Below, piece after piece: positions 17,528-28,474 of a stretch of DNA of 64,000 bases. Numbering within the stretch: the stretch's first letter is position 1; every line of letters starts with the position of its first letter. Where the stretch lies: positions 1 through 64,000 of the forward strand of contig CASDWY010000024.1 of NCBI GenBank assembly GCA_949284985.1, given 5' to 3'. A model generated the notes under the pieces. It worked only from the letters and a program-made list of their open reading frames with translations. It was not told the origin of the DNA and ran no database searches. A program made the translations under genes and the position numbers. The DNA comes from an uncultured bacterium (GTDB lineage Bacteria; Cyanobacteriota; Vampirovibrionia; Gastranaerophilales; Gastranaerophilaceae).

Positions 17528-18085
17528 ATGATTTCAGTAAATGATTTGAAAACCGGGTTAACATTAGAAATAGATAACGGACTTTGGAGCGTTGTTGAAT
17601 TTCTACACGTAAAACCAGGCAAAGGCGCAGCTTTTGTTAGAACAAAACTTAAAAATGCAGAAACAGGTCAAGTTGTAGAAAAAACATTTCGTGCAGGTGA
17701 AAAAGTCGCAAAAGCAACTTTAGACAAACGTGTTATGCAATATCTATACAAAGAAGCAAACGATTTTGTTATGATGGATATGGAATCATATGAACAATTA
17801 AATATACCAGAAGCTTCAGTAGGAGATGGCGTTAAATATCTTAAAGAAAATATGGAAGTAAGCGTTCTTCTCCATGATGGAAAAATTATCGGAGTAGATA
17901 TTCCAAACCATGTAGAACTCGAAGTTGTTGATACACCACCATCAGAAAAAGGTAACACCTCACAAGGCGGAACAAAACCTGCAACTCTTGAAACAGGTGC
18001 TGTTGTTAATGTTCCATTCTTTATCGTTAACGGTGATAAAATTAGAGTTGACACAAGAACTAACGAATACTTAGATAGAGTATAA
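17528..18085 (+). CDS. efp: Elongation factor P
   Basis: A 185-residue factor that rescues ribosomes at polyproline stretches. It starts [20 protein letters not shown] upstream fixes this ATG over an earlier in-frame TTG at 17495. The modification loop is [12 protein letters not shown], with Lys32 at the modified position, suggesting a lysine-type modification instead of the Arg32 rhamnosylation type. The three beta-barrel domains are complete and it ends [11 protein letters not shown]. It is first in an efp-accB-accC cluster, an order known in many bacteria. Confidence 0.97.
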   Translation: MISVNDLKTGLTLEIDNGLWSVVEFLHVKPGKGAAFVRTKLKNAETGQVVEKTFRAGEKVAKATLDKRVMQYLYKEANDFVMMDMESYEQLNIPEASVGDGVKYLKENMEVSVLLHDGKIIGVDIPNHVELEVVDTPPSEKGNTSQGGTKPATLETGAVVNVPFFIVNGDKIRVDTRTNEYLDRV

Positions 18086-18108
18086 TAATGTTAAAAAAAG
18101 GAAACAAT

Positions 18109-18576
18109 ATGAAATTTGATTTAGATTACATAGAAAAGTTAGTAACATTAGTTTCTGACTCACAATTAACAGAACTCGCACTTGAAGACGGAGACAAAGC
18201 AATATTACTCAAAAAAGAAAAAGAAATGGTTACTGCACAAACAGTAGCAGTTACAGCGCCTGCTGCAATACAAGCAGCACCTGTAGCGTCTTCTGCACCG
18301 GAAACCAAAGAAATACAATCAGAAAACAATTCAGAAGAAACCGGAACACCTATTCTTTCCCCAATGGTAGGGACATTCTACAGTTCACCATCTCCAGGTG
18401 CAAAACCATTTGCACAAGTTGGTGATGTGGTTTCAAAAGGACAAGTTGTTTGCATAATAGAAGCAATGAAACTTATGAACGAAATTGAATCTGAAGTTTC
18501 CGGTAAAATTACCAAAATTCTTGTTGAAGATGGTAAACCGGTTGAGTATGGTCAAGTATTAATGTATGTTGAATAA
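18109..18576 (+). CDS. accB: Biotin carboxyl carrier protein of acetyl-CoA carboxylase
   Basis: A 155-residue carrier. AAAGGAAAC supports the ATG at 18109 over the in-frame ATG at 18088. The N-terminal 35 residues are the usual AccB start, then an Ala/Pro/Thr linker (about 45-80), then the biotinyl domain with [10 protein letters not shown] (biotinylated Lys). It carries carboxybiotin between AccC and the carboxyltransferase in fatty acid synthesis. It lies between efp and accC in one operon. Confidence 0.96.
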   Translation: MKFDLDYIEKLVTLVSDSQLTELALEDGDKAILLKKEKEMVTAQTVAVTAPAAIQAAPVASSAPETKEIQSENNSEETGTPILSPMVGTFYSSPSPGAKPFAQVGDVVSKGQVVCIIEAMKLMNEIESEVSGKITKILVEDGKPVEYGQVLMYVE

Positions 18577-18627
18577 TTCATGTCATAATGCAATTGAAAT
18601 GCTTATTCACCAAGAGGATAAAATAAA

Positions 18628-20010
18628 ATGATAAAAAAAGTATTAATTGCTAACAGAGGCGAAATTGCACTAAGAATAATTAGAGCTTGTAAAGAATTAG
18701 GAATAAAAACAGTTGCCGTATATTCTCAAGCAGACGCAGACAGTTTACACGTTTCATTTGCAGATGAAGCATACTGCATAGGTCCTGCCGCATCGGCACA
18801 AAGCTATCTAAATATTCCTGCGATAATTTCCGCTGCACTTACAAGCGGTGCTGACGCTATCCATCCGGGATACGGATTTATGGCAGAACGTGCAGACTTT
18901 GTTGATGTTTGTACAGACCACGGTTTAAAGTTTATCGGTCCATCATCCGCAGCTATGAGAGCTATGGGCGATAAGGCAACAGCAAGAAAAACAATGCAAG
19001 AACATAATGTTCCCACCACTCCAGGAACAGATCTTGTAGAAAATACCAAAGATGCTATTGAGTTTGCTAATAAAGCAGGCTATCCGGTTATCGTTAAAGC
19101 TACTGCTGGCGGCGGTGGAAAGGGTATGAGAATTGCCAATACCGATGAAGAATTGGTCGAAGCTATTACTCTTTGTCAAACTGAAGCAGAAAAAGCTTTT
19201 GGTAACGCTGGCGTTTATATTGAAAAATATATAATAAATCCAAGACATATAGAAGTACAAATAGTTGCAGACAGTTACGGAAACGTTGTTCACCTTGGTG
19301 AAAGAGATTGTTCTGTTCAAAGACGCCATCAAAAACTAATTGAAGAAGCTCCTTCTCCGGCAATTGATGCAGCTACTCGTGAAGCAATGGGACAAGCAGC
19401 TGTTACTGCAGCAAAAGCTATTAACTACGAAGGTGTTGGAACTGTTGAATTCTTACTTAATAACGATGGAAATTGGTATTTTATGGAAATGAATACTCGT
19501 ATCCAAGTTGAACATTGTGTAACAGAGATGGTCTCTAATCTTGACTTAGTAAAAGAACAAATTAGAGTAGCAAGCGGAGAAAAACTTTCTTGCACACAAG
19601 AAGAAGTTCAACTCCGAGGACACGCTATTGAATGCCGTATAAACGCTGAAGATCCTGATAAAGATTTTATGCCTTGTCCTGGTAAAATTAACGGTTATAT
19701 CGCTCCTGGCGGATTTGGTGTTCGTGTAGAATCTCATGTATACACCGGATATTCTATACCACCTTATTATGATTCTATGATCGGTAAACTCATCTGTTGG
19801 GGCAGAAGTCGTGAATCTGCTAGACTTAGAATGCTTAGAGCATTAGATGAATTTGTTATTACCGGGGTAAAAACAACTATACCTTACCACAAAAAAGTAT
19901 TAACAAATGACGTCTTTATCAGCGGTAATTTTAATACAGGTTTTATTGAAGAACATATGAAACCAAAAACTAAAACTGAAGAAGAAGAAAAAGTTACTGC
20001 AAAAGTATAA
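18628..20010 (+). CDS. accC: Biotin carboxylase subunit of acetyl-CoA carboxylase
   Basis: A 460-residue ATP-grasp enzyme that carboxylates biotin on AccB. It starts [15 protein letters not shown] (biotin carboxylase N-domain), has the ATP-binding glycine loop [13 protein letters not shown] (about 158-170), the catalytic [15 protein letters not shown] and the later [15 protein letters not shown]. Length is normal, with a short acidic tail. AGAGGAT precedes the ATG. It ends the operon, with a terminator 3 bases beyond the stop. accA and accD are not in the window. Confidence 0.97.
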   Translation: MIKKVLIANRGEIALRIIRACKELGIKTVAVYSQADADSLHVSFADEAYCIGPAASAQSYLNIPAIISAALTSGADAIHPGYGFMAERADFVDVCTDHGLKFIGPSSAAMRAMGDKATARKTMQEHNVPTTPGTDLVENTKDAIEFANKAGYPVIVKATAGGGGKGMRIANTDEELVEAITLCQTEAEKAFGNAGVYIEKYIINPRHIEVQIVADSYGNVVHLGERDCSVQRRHQKLIEEAPSPAIDAATREAMGQAAVTAAKAINYEGVGTVEFLLNNDGNWYFMEMNTRIQVEHCVTEMVSNLDLVKEQIRVASGEKLSCTQEEVQLRGHAIECRINAEDPDKDFMPCPGKINGYIAPGGFGVRVESHVYTGYSIPPYYDSMIGKLICWGRSRESARLRMLRALDEFVITGVKTTIPYHKKVLTNDVFISGNFNTGFIEEHMKPKTKTEEEEKVTAKV

Positions 20011-20012
20011 AT

Positions 20013-20039
20013 AAAAAGGGCTTTTAAAGGCCCTTTTTA
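20013..20039. terminator. Intrinsic terminator after accC
   Basis: Hairpin AAAAAGGGC and GCCCTTTTT with an 8-base loop. It lies between convergent accC and the matrixin gene and works in both directions. Confidence 0.85.
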
Positions 20040-20047
20040 TATTTTAT

Positions 20048-20893
20048 TTATTTTAATGAATAAAGCATTTTTAAAGTATTCAAATCCCTTTTAGATATAA
20101 CTTTAGAAGTTTTATTCATAATTGCGGACATAATATCATTACTATTTGGACTATGTCCTTGCAAACCCAAAGCATGTCCTACCTCATGAAGTGACGTTGC
20201 ATAAATTACATCATCAGATAATCTTTCACCTGTTTTTGCATCAAATTCAAGCAGCTTGATATCTGCATTATAGATAATATTATTTTTGGCATTAATTACA
20301 GCTACCCCGGATTCATAATTATCTAAAGAAATATTAGAAAGTTTATCAACCATAAAAACTTTTATTTGTGCTGAGTTAATATTTCCTACAAATTCAAATT
20401 TAACAAAGCCTCCAGAAGCTTTTTGCCAATTAGCAAATGCATTTTTCACAAGATAAGAATAATTTCCGGGTTCAACATATACAGTTATAGGAAAGTTTTT
20501 CCATTTAACATAATTCCCATCTAGTTTTATACTATCATAATAATTTTCTCCATCAGAAATGTTGGGAACAATATTATCTTTTGTTGTTTTTACGTTATTG
20601 AGGTTATACATTGATTGCATAGCAAGTTTTTGCAATGATTTATTTGGTGCAAAAGTAATTATTTTGCTATATTCCTGTTTTGCTTTTATAACTTCATCAT
20701 TATAAACATATGTATGAGCTAAAAAGTAACGGCAGGAATAATTGTTAGGGTTTCTTTGAAGTTCTTTGAGAAAAAGTTTTTGAGCGTTATAATAATCCGC
20801 TTTATAAAATGCAACCTTACCGGCTTCAAAATCATCCTGAGCAAAAGCAAAAACCGGAACTAGCATAAAAATTAAAACAAAAACAAATCTCAT
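20048..20893 (-). CDS. Secreted matrixin-like metalloprotease with N-terminal TPR region
   Basis: A 281-residue protein from the ATG at 20893, chosen because it opens a classic signal peptide (MRFVFVLIFMLVPVFAFAQ). Residues 20-95 form TPR-like helices (AGKVAFYKADYYNAQKLFLKEL). Residues 130-281 are a matrixin-like domain with HEVGH at 236-240, a third His at 247 and Met255 in NDIM. The third His is one residue further than in HExxHxxGxxH (HEVGHALGLQGH), a spacing also seen in some bacterial matrixins. TATAAT nine bases before the ATG suggests a nearly leaderless mRNA. Confidence 0.8.
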   Translation of the reverse strand: MRFVFVLIFMLVPVFAFAQDDFEAGKVAFYKADYYNAQKLFLKELQRNPNNYSCRYFLAHTYVYNDEVIKAKQEYSKIITFAPNKSLQKLAMQSMYNLNNVKTTKDNIVPNISDGENYYDSIKLDGNYVKWKNFPITVYVEPGNYSYLVKNAFANWQKASGGFVKFEFVGNINSAQIKVFMVDKLSNISLDNYESGVAVINAKNNIIYNADIKLLEFDAKTGERLSDDVIYATSLHEVGHALGLQGHSPNSNDIMSAIMNKTSKVISKRDLNTLKMLYSLK

Positions 20894-20954
20894 CACTTTA
20901 GTATTATAAATGAGTACATTAAAAAAAACAAATTGAAACTCAATTAACATTTAA

Positions 20955-21944
20955 CTAACTTTGCTTAATAGCATTTTTCCTAGAATCAACAAGAGTTTTG
21001 CTTTTATCTATTTCTATAACATAACGAATAACTGCATGTGCCATCAACAAAATATACGGATTCATAACAGTTGCACCACTCATATGAACTTTTTGAGTTT
21101 TATCTAAATTATTTTTTTCCGCAGTTTCATATGCATTAACAGCAACTTGTGTTTCTAACTTAAATTCTTTTGAACTGATTTTAAGTTTTTCTAAAAGCTG
21201 CTCTTTAGGAAATATTTTAGCACAATTAACAACAAGATTAATTTTATTCGTATTTTCTAACAAAATAAGAACTTTAACATTGCCATAATTTTCTGTCTGA
21301 ATAAGAATAGTAATTGTATCATCAGAGTCTTCGTTATTTTCTTTTTCCTCACTAGAAGAAAACTCCATATCAAAATTATTGTTTTCCCCAATAGGTAACC
21401 AAGGCAAATAAAGTAATATTAAATTCTTCATAAATTGAGTAGTTGTTGTATTTGCATTAGGCATACAAGCATTCACAATAAATTGAAGCTCCTGCAATTG
21501 TTTATTTTCAACATTTCCCATCTTATTTAACATCCCTGCAAGTTGCATGATTTTAGCTAATGCTTCTTTTCCATTAGTTTGTATAAGTTGCATAAGTTGT
21601 GTAACATTTATATTTTGCAATGTTAAAATCTTATTAGTTTGTGCCTCTGCTTTTGAATCCTGTAAAGAAACAATAAGCTCTTGAAGTGTAGATGGAAGAT
21701 TAAGTAAATCCTTAATCAAAATAGCACGCTCTGTATTTTCCATTTGAGCTAAAGCAAATTGAGTATTAAGATTAGCTTGTTGAAAAGTCGTTTGCTGATT
21801 TATCAAAGGCTGATTTAATGTTGAATTTAAAGCTGTATTTTGAAGTGTCGAATTAGCTCCCACAACAATATTAGAAGCCGCACGACTTGCCTGCTGCTTT
21901 AAAAAAGAATTTATAAAATTACCTAATGGTGAAAAATTTTGCAT
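20955..21944 (-). CDS. Hypothetical Gln/Asn-rich protein, 329 residues
   Basis: GAAGG upstream favours the ATG at 21944 over the in-frame ATG at 21956. Residues 1-75 are rich in Asn, Gln, Thr and Ala. Residues 80-170 are helical and Leu-rich. Residues about 180-265 contain LLYLPWLPIGEN followed by an acidic insert and strands (TILIQTENYGNVKVLILLE). That end faintly recalls the C-terminal domain of FliK-type hook-length proteins, but no flagellar gene is nearby and I do not assert it. No signal peptide. Confidence 0.5.
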   Translation of the reverse strand: MQNFSPLGNFINSFLKQQASRAASNIVVGANSTLQNTALNSTLNQPLINQQTTFQQANLNTQFALAQMENTERAILIKDLLNLPSTLQELIVSLQDSKAEAQTNKILTLQNINVTQLMQLIQTNGKEALAKIMQLAGMLNKMGNVENKQLQELQFIVNACMPNANTTTTQFMKNLILLYLPWLPIGENNNFDMEFSSSEEKENNEDSDDTITILIQTENYGNVKVLILLENTNKINLVVNCAKIFPKEQLLEKLKISSKEFKLETQVAVNAYETAEKNNLDKTQKVHMSGATVMNPYILLMAHAVIRYVIEIDKSKTLVDSRKNAIKQS

Positions 21945-22016
21945 ATCTGCCTTCATTAATTATACTGATATTATCTATTTTTTCCGCTGGTTTGACAATA
22001 AGCAAAATAAATTATT

Positions 22017-23012
22017 TTATAAATTTTTTATAATTTCGTCCTTAAATTCTTTAGTAGATGCACAACCACCCAAATCCATTGTTAAAACTTTGCCCTCTTT
22101 AAGCGTTTTTCTTAAGGCAAAATCAATTTTTTGAGCAGAATCATTTTCGCCAATATATTTAAGCATCTCAATAGCAGACAACAAAAGCGCTGTTGGATTA
22201 GCTTTATTTTGTCCTTTTATATCTGGAGCAGAACCATGTACAGGCTCAAAAACAGCACAATTTTCACCTATATTTGCACCTTGCGCAACTCCAAGCCCTC
22301 CTATCAAACCTGCACCCAAATCTGATACTATATCACCATATAAATTTGGTAAAACCAAAACATCAAATTTTTCAGGATTTTGTACTAATTGCATACAAAG
22401 ATTATCTACAAGAATTTCCTTATATTCAATTTGAGGATATTTTGCCGCAACTTCTTGCGCACAGCGCAAAAATAAACCATCAGTAAGCTTACAAATATTT
22501 GCCTTTGTAACAGCTGTTACATTTTTTCTACCATATTTTAAAGCATAATCAAACGCAAATTCACATATACGAATAGAAGCTTTTTTAGTAATTATTTTTA
22601 TAGATTCAGCTGTTTCATCATCGATTTGTCGTTCTATACCAGCATATAAATCTTCCGTATTTTCACGAAACATAACAATATCAACATTATCAAACCTGGT
22701 TTTTATACCATCAATATTTTTACATGGACGTACATTAGCATATAAATCCAACTCCTTTCTAAGTTGAACATTTACACTTCGAAACCCTTTACCAATAGGT
22801 GTTGTTACAGGCGCTTTCAATGCAACTTTATTTTTTTTAATCGAATCTACAACTCTTGTTGGAAGAGGCGTTCCTTCTTTTTCAGCAACATCTGCCCCGG
22901 CTGTTTGGACATCCCAATTCACTAAAACACCGGCTTTTTCAATTATTTCAACTACCGCATCCGTAATTTCAGGTCCAATTCCATCTCCAGGAATTAATGT
23001 TATATTATGCAT
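22017..23012 (-). CDS. NAD-type isocitrate dehydrogenase (decarboxylating)
   Basis: A 331-residue member of the isocitrate/isopropylmalate dehydrogenase family. The substrate loop TTPIGKGFRSVNVQLRKELDLYANVRPC and the motif FRENTEDLYAGIE are isocitrate-type; isopropylmalate dehydrogenases differ at these places. Mg-binding Asp residues appear in NLYGDIVSDLGAGL. The short length and the cofactor loop EPVHGSAPDIKGQNKANP suggest NAD dependence, as in IDH3-like and homoisocitrate enzymes, so homoisocitrate is the main alternative. It is last in an operon with a citrate synthase-like gene and aconitase-like genes, which would complete a route to 2-oxoglutarate. Confidence 0.82.
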   Translation of the reverse strand: MHNITLIPGDGIGPEITDAVVEIIEKAGVLVNWDVQTAGADVAEKEGTPLPTRVVDSIKKNKVALKAPVTTPIGKGFRSVNVQLRKELDLYANVRPCKNIDGIKTRFDNVDIVMFRENTEDLYAGIERQIDDETAESIKIITKKASIRICEFAFDYALKYGRKNVTAVTKANICKLTDGLFLRCAQEVAAKYPQIEYKEILVDNLCMQLVQNPEKFDVLVLPNLYGDIVSDLGAGLIGGLGVAQGANIGENCAVFEPVHGSAPDIKGQNKANPTALLLSAIEMLKYIGENDSAQKIDFALRKTLKEGKVLTMDLGGCASTKEFKDEIIKNL

Positions 23013-23025
23013 TTATTTCTCCATA

Positions 23026-23523
23026 TTAAACTAAATCAAAATCACCGTGTTTTTTAATATGTTCAATCAAACCACCTTCACTTAAAAGTTTTATCATAAC
23101 ATCTGGAAGGGGTGTAATCTCAATTTTAATATTCTTAGTTATATTATTTACAAAACCAGCTTTTATATCTATTTCGAGCTCATCTCCGGCATCAATTTTA
23201 TCTGTATCACATTCTATCAAAAGCAACCCTATATTTATTGCATTACGATAAAAAATACGTGCAAAACTTTTAGCCAAAACAGCACCCACACCTGCAATTT
23301 TAATAATTTGGGGAGCATGTTCTCTTGAAGAACCTAAACCAAAATTATTCCCTGCAACAACAAAATCTCCCTCATTCATTTTAGAAGCGAATTCCGGGTC
23401 CGCATCTTCTAAAACATGCTTTGCGAACTCAGGAAGGTTAGATCTTAAATGAAAAAGCCTCCCTGGTGCTATATGATCCGTTGATATATTATCACCAAAC
23501 TTAAATGCTTTACCTTTTTTCAT
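23026..23523 (-). CDS. Aconitase/isopropylmalate dehydratase family, small subunit
   Basis: A 165-residue swivel-domain subunit. It has the family start GKAFKFGDNISTDHIAPGR, the GSSREHAPQ substrate motif (about 73-81) and FARIFYRNAINIGL. Its start overlaps the stop of the large subunit (TAATG), so the two are made together. Sequence alone does not settle citrate versus isopropylmalate or homocitrate as substrate. The neighbouring isocitrate-type dehydrogenase argues for citrate/isocitrate. Confidence 0.88.
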   Translation of the reverse strand: MKKGKAFKFGDNISTDHIAPGRLFHLRSNLPEFAKHVLEDADPEFASKMNEGDFVVAGNNFGLGSSREHAPQIIKIAGVGAVLAKSFARIFYRNAINIGLLLIECDTDKIDAGDELEIDIKAGFVNNITKNIKIEITPLPDVMIKLLSEGGLIEHIKKHGDFDLV

Positions 23524-24776
23524 TATAAAACCTCCCTCGGATCTGCAATATACCCTTTAATAGCCGTATAAGCAGCAACTGCCGGCGATGCAAGATATAT
23601 AAAACCTTTTGTATTACCCATTCTACCTTGAAAATTTCTGTTTTGTGTAGCTAAACAAACTTCACCATCACCCAAAATTCCGCCATGAACCCCAACACAA
23701 GGTCCACAGCCGGAAGTAACAATAGCTGCTCCTGCCTCTACAAAAGTCTTTATTATTCCTTCGCCTAATGCCTTTTCAAAAACATCTTTGGAAGCTGGTG
23801 CAACCAATAAACGAGTGCCCTTATTAACTTTTTTACCTTTTAAAATTTTAGCTGCTATACGCAAATCTTCTATTCTTCCGTTTGTACAAGTACCAATAAA
23901 AACCTGCTGCACACTAACATTTTTTAACTCACTAACTGATTTTATGTTATCAACAGTATGCGGACAAGAAACTGTAGGTTCAAGCTCAGAAGCATTTATC
24001 TTGATAACTCTTTCATATTGAGCATCTGCATCAGGTTCAATTTGAACAAATTTATCCTCACGTCCTCGAGATTTTAAGTATGCCTTTGTCTTTTCATCTG
24101 TTACAAAAAGCCCCGCTTTTGCACCTGCTTCTACTGCCATATTCGCAATAGTAAATCTATCTGACATAGACATATTTTCAATCGTTGAACCGGAAAATTC
24201 TAATGCACGATAAGTTGCCCCATCTGCACCAATTGTTCCAATCAAATGCAAAATTAAATCTTTTGCACTTACCCCTTTTGAAAATTCTCCCTCAACTTCA
24301 ACCTTAAAAGTATAAGGAACTTTTAACCAAGTTTTACCTAATGCCATAGCAACAGCAATATCAGTAGATCCCATTCCTGTTGCAAAAGCACCAAGCGCAC
24401 CAGAAGTACATGTATGTGAATCTGCACCCACAAGAATTTCTCCAGGGTTAACATGCGTCTCTATTAAGCGTTGATGACAAACCCCCTCACCAACATCTGA
24501 TAGTACAGCGCCATAATCACGTGAAAATTCTCGTAAAACCATATGAGAATTAGACAATTCTTTCCTTGGGCTGGGTGCGGCATGGTCAATAAATAAAATT
24601 GTCCGTTCAGGATTTGCCAACTTATCTTTACCAAGCTTTTTAAATTCCTGCACTGTTAATGGACCTGTCCCATCCTGCACTGCAGCCACGTCAACTTTCG
24701 CTATAACCAATTCTCCTGCTTTAACTTGATGCCCAGCATGAGCTGAAATAATTTTTTCTGCTATTGTTTGTCCCAT
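23523..24776 (-). CDS. Aconitase/isopropylmalate dehydratase family, large subunit
   Basis: A 417-residue [4Fe-4S] hydro-lyase subunit of the LeuC/HacA size class. The cluster ligands are one Cys in FIGTCTNGRIEDL and two in TSGCGPCVGVHGG. Other family blocks are LFIDHAAPSPRKELSN, VGADSHTCTSGALGAFATGMGSTD and ATQNRNFQGRMGN. It lies 9 bases after the citrate synthase-like gene and is coupled to the small subunit. The context supports aconitase activity (citrate to isocitrate). Confidence 0.88.
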   Translation of the reverse strand: MGQTIAEKIISAHAGHQVKAGELVIAKVDVAAVQDGTGPLTVQEFKKLGKDKLANPERTILFIDHAAPSPRKELSNSHMVLREFSRDYGAVLSDVGEGVCHQRLIETHVNPGEILVGADSHTCTSGALGAFATGMGSTDIAVAMALGKTWLKVPYTFKVEVEGEFSKGVSAKDLILHLIGTIGADGATYRALEFSGSTIENMSMSDRFTIANMAVEAGAKAGLFVTDEKTKAYLKSRGREDKFVQIEPDADAQYERVIKINASELEPTVSCPHTVDNIKSVSELKNVSVQQVFIGTCTNGRIEDLRIAAKILKGKKVNKGTRLLVAPASKDVFEKALGEGIIKTFVEAGAAIVTSGCGPCVGVHGGILGDGEVCLATQNRNFQGRMGNTKGFIYLASPAVAAYTAIKGYIADPREVL

Positions 24777-24785
24777 ATTCTCTCC

Positions 24786-26096
24786 TTAAACTATAACATG
24801 CGGCATTGTTTTTTCGCTCTTATCAACACGATGCTTCAATGCCCCGGTTGGTATATAATATGGAGTTACCGTCATAATTTTCGCCGCTATATCAGGATAA
24901 TAATATATAAATTTTAACTCACTTTGCGTAAGAGGTTTTTGAGTATGAACATTTGCATATCTTGCAAGTTCAAGAATATTTCTCGCCTCATCTTCATCTT
25001 TAAACTCAAGCTCCATTTTTTCATAAACATCACGAAACCCCTTAATACCACCATATTCACCAGTAGTAATCATCCGCCCTGTTTCAACTATTTCCGGTTC
25101 ACCTCTACCAAGCTCTTCGTAATCATATAACTCATAATTTCTACGATCCTTAAGCGCTCCATCAGCATGAATACCTGATTCATGAGCAAAAGCATTGCTG
25201 CCTACTGCAGGTTGATTTATTGGAATAGGTAAATTGAAAGCATAAGCTGTGTATTTAGCAAGTTTCCAAGATTTTGAAAGATCAATTTGAGGATCTACTT
25301 GATATTTACCACTGAATCCACTTGATTTAAGTATTGCTAGCAAACATGAAATTAAATCTGCATTACCTGCACGCTCGCCCATACCATTTATTGCTGTATT
25401 AATATATGCATTAACCCCAGCATCAATAGCTGCCTTAGCACCTAAAACAGAGTTTCCAACAGCCATACCTAAATCATTATGAAAATGCAATTCTATATCC
25501 ATCTGGGTTTCTTTTGCAATTTCCAAAATACGCTGATAAGCTGTTTGCGGATCATCATATCCTAAAGTATCACAATATCTAAATCTACTTGCACCACTTT
25601 TTTTTGCTTCATTTGCAAATTCTATTAAAAAATCTATATCTGTACGAGAAGCATCCTCAGCATTTACACCAATAACCTGCACTCCATATGTCCCAGCCAT
25701 ACTTACTGCATCTTTTGTTGTTTCTATAATATCTTTTCTTGTTTTTTTCCCACCGTATTTCCCTTGAATCATCTGATCAGAAGTTGAAACCGACAAATTA
25801 ACATACTGAAGCCTTGGAACATTTTGAAAAGAATTAACAACATCATCCACAATTCCTCTCATCCAACCAGAAAGCTTTGTCCTGCTTATCACTCCTCTAT
25901 CTACAAGTTGTAAATTGGCATTGAGATAATTAATTTCGTGCTTAGTTGTTGGAAAACCAAACTCTGATTGAGTTACACCAAGATCATCCAACATTAAATT
26001 TATTATAGTTTTTTGCAACTTTGCCAACCCTAATCTTGATGTTTGAACACCATCTCTATTAGTAACATCAACAAAGTAGATACGTTTATTGCTCAT
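24786..26096 (-). CDS. Probable Re-citrate synthase (homocitrate/isopropylmalate synthase family)
   Basis: A 436-residue DRE-TIM metallolyase: VDVTNRDGVQTSR at the start gives the Arg-Asp metal-binding motif, HFHNDLGMAVGN the metal His pair, and NTAINGMGERAGNADL the family signature. It lacks the C-terminal regulatory domain of LeuA. The family contains homocitrate, citramalate and isopropylmalate synthases, and the Re-face citrate synthases known from Clostridium kluyveri and relatives. Because aconitase and isocitrate-type dehydrogenase genes follow directly, Re-citrate synthase is the best call; homocitrate synthase is the alternative. AAGGAAT precedes the ATG. Confidence 0.75.
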   Translation of the reverse strand: MSNKRIYFVDVTNRDGVQTSRLGLAKLQKTIINLMLDDLGVTQSEFGFPTTKHEINYLNANLQLVDRGVISRTKLSGWMRGIVDDVVNSFQNVPRLQYVNLSVSTSDQMIQGKYGGKKTRKDIIETTKDAVSMAGTYGVQVIGVNAEDASRTDIDFLIEFANEAKKSGASRFRYCDTLGYDDPQTAYQRILEIAKETQMDIELHFHNDLGMAVGNSVLGAKAAIDAGVNAYINTAINGMGERAGNADLISCLLAILKSSGFSGKYQVDPQIDLSKSWKLAKYTAYAFNLPIPINQPAVGSNAFAHESGIHADGALKDRRNYELYDYEELGRGEPEIVETGRMITTGEYGGIKGFRDVYEKMELEFKDEDEARNILELARYANVHTQKPLTQSELKFIYYYPDIAAKIMTVTPYYIPTGALKHRVDKSEKTMPHVIV

Positions 26097-26171
26097 AAAA
26101 TTCCTTTTTAATTTATATTCTCAATTTCATTGTACTATAAGTTTAAAAGATAATAAAGAAAAAATTGCAAA

Positions 26172-26192
26172 AAAACCCCAAAATGGGGTTTT
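26172..26192 (-). terminator. Intrinsic terminator after tRNA-Leu
   Basis: Hairpin AAAACCCC and GGGGTTTT around a 5-base loop, 4 bases past the tRNA 3' end, with a T-rich run on the minus strand. Confidence 0.85.
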
Positions 26193-26195
26193 AAT

Positions 26196-26282
26196 TGCCC
26201 TGGGCCGGACTTGAACCGGCACGAGAGTATTAGTCTCATTGGATTTTAAGTCCAACGTGTCTACCGATTCCACCACCAGGGC
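26196..26282 (-). tRNA. tRNA-Leu (anticodon UAA)
   Basis: An 87-base class II tRNA. The acceptor stem pairs GCCCTGG with CCAGGGC, followed by discriminator A. The anticodon arm TTGGACTTAAAATCCAA gives anticodon TAA, reading UUA codons. A long variable arm (about GAGACTAATACTCTC) and the T-arm GCCGGTTCAAGTCCGGC are complete. The CCA end is not encoded. A promoter and a terminator flank it, so it is a unit of its own between gdhA and the citrate synthase operon. Confidence 0.97.
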
Positions 26283-26313
26283 AGATAGGAATCACACGTG
26301 AACGTGTATTTAT

Positions 26314-26342
26314 TTTATAATATAAAAATTTTATTCTGTCCA
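26314..26342 (-). promoter_or_regulatory. Promoter of tRNA-Leu
   Basis: On the minus strand TGGACA (26342-26337), a 17-base spacer, then TATAAA (26319-26314). A small inverted repeat ACACG-TGAA-CGTGT (about 26294-26307) lies between it and the tRNA. Confidence 0.55.
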
Positions 26343-26359
26343 GTATTAAATAAAAAATA

Positions 26360-27754
<1,395 letters not shown>

Positions 27755-27771
27755 TTATTTCTTCGAAAAAA

Positions 27772-27796
27772 ATTAATTGTAATTTTTACAATTAAT
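27772..27796. promoter_or_regulatory. Perfect 25-base palindrome between gdhA and rex
   Basis: ATTAATTGTAA-ttt-TTACAATTAAT: 11-bp arms around three bases. The core TTGTAATTTTTACAA resembles a shortened Rex box. It could be an operator for Rex or another dimeric regulator acting on gdhA. Confidence 0.5.
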
Positions 27797-27806
27797 AATA
27801 TTTTAA

Positions 27807-27824
27807 TTGTGATTTTTTTCACTG
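27807..27824. promoter_or_regulatory. Candidate Rex operator upstream of rex
   Basis: TTGTGATTTTTTTCACTG fits the Rex consensus TTGTGAA-N4-TTCACAA in the left half-site and in TTCAC of the right. It is about 30 bases upstream of the rex start, near the expected promoter, so autoregulation is likely. Confidence 0.6.
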
Positions 27825-27853
27825 TTTGTATTACAATACTTTTGTGAGGAATT

Positions 27854-28474
27854 ATGAACAAAAAAATTTCAGAGAAAGCAGTCAGCAGAATGACTTTATA
27901 TCATTGTATATTAACAGATTACATTAACAAAAATATAGAAACAATTTCAAGTCCGCAAATTGCATCACTTTTAAATATAGATGATTCTCAAGTAAGAAAA
28001 GATATTAGTTTTTTAAACAATTCCGGAAAATGCAGAGTTGGTTATCTTGTAAAAGAACTTAAAGCTGCTATTGAAAAAACTTTAGGTTTTACAAAACCAA
28101 AAAACGCTATAATAATAGGTGCTGGAAATTTAGGAATGGCGCTTGCTAAATATGATAATTTTACTAATTATGGTTTAAACGTACTAGCTTTATTTGATAC
28201 AGATGCTACAAAAATCGGAACAATTGTTAATGGAAAAAAAATATATTCCATAAAAGAGTTTAAAAAACTTGCCCAGCAGATGAAGTCGGACATGGCAATT
28301 TTAACTGTTCCAAGAGAAGCCGCACAAGACACTGCACTAATGATTGTCAACGCAAAAATTAAATATATCTGGAATTTTTCCCCCACAGTTTTAGATTTAC
28401 CAAAAGATGTACAGGTGTGGAATGAAAATTTAATGGGAAATTTTTTGCAATTTGCTTATAAAATGCAAGACTAA
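27854..28474 (+). CDS. rex: Redox-sensing transcriptional repressor Rex
   Basis: A 206-residue NADH/NAD+ sensor. The N-terminal winged helix (residues 1-75) includes ISSPQIASLLNIDDSQVRKDISFLNNSGK, close to the family's SSxxLAxxxGVxxxQVRKDLSYFG pattern. The C-terminal Rossmann domain has IIGAGNLGMALAKY (near 89-102) and the late NFSPTVLDLPKDVQVWNENLMGNFLQF. GTGAGGA precedes the ATG. Known Rex proteins repress fermentation genes such as adhE when NADH is low; a Rex-box-like site lies at the adhE promoter in this window. Confidence 0.93.
   Translation: MNKKISEKAVSRMTLYHCILTDYINKNIETISSPQIASLLNIDDSQVRKDISFLNNSGKCRVGYLVKELKAAIEKTLGFTKPKNAIIIGAGNLGMALAKYDNFTNYGLNVLALFDTDATKIGTIVNGKKIYSIKEFKKLAQQMKSDMAILTVPREAAQDTALMIVNAKIKYIWNFSPTVLDLPKDVQVWNENLMGNFLQFAYKMQD

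Noticed and set aside
20955-21944. FliK-like hook-length protein
   Set aside because: Only a faint resemblance in a strand region, with no flagellar genes anywhere in the window; kept as hypothetical.
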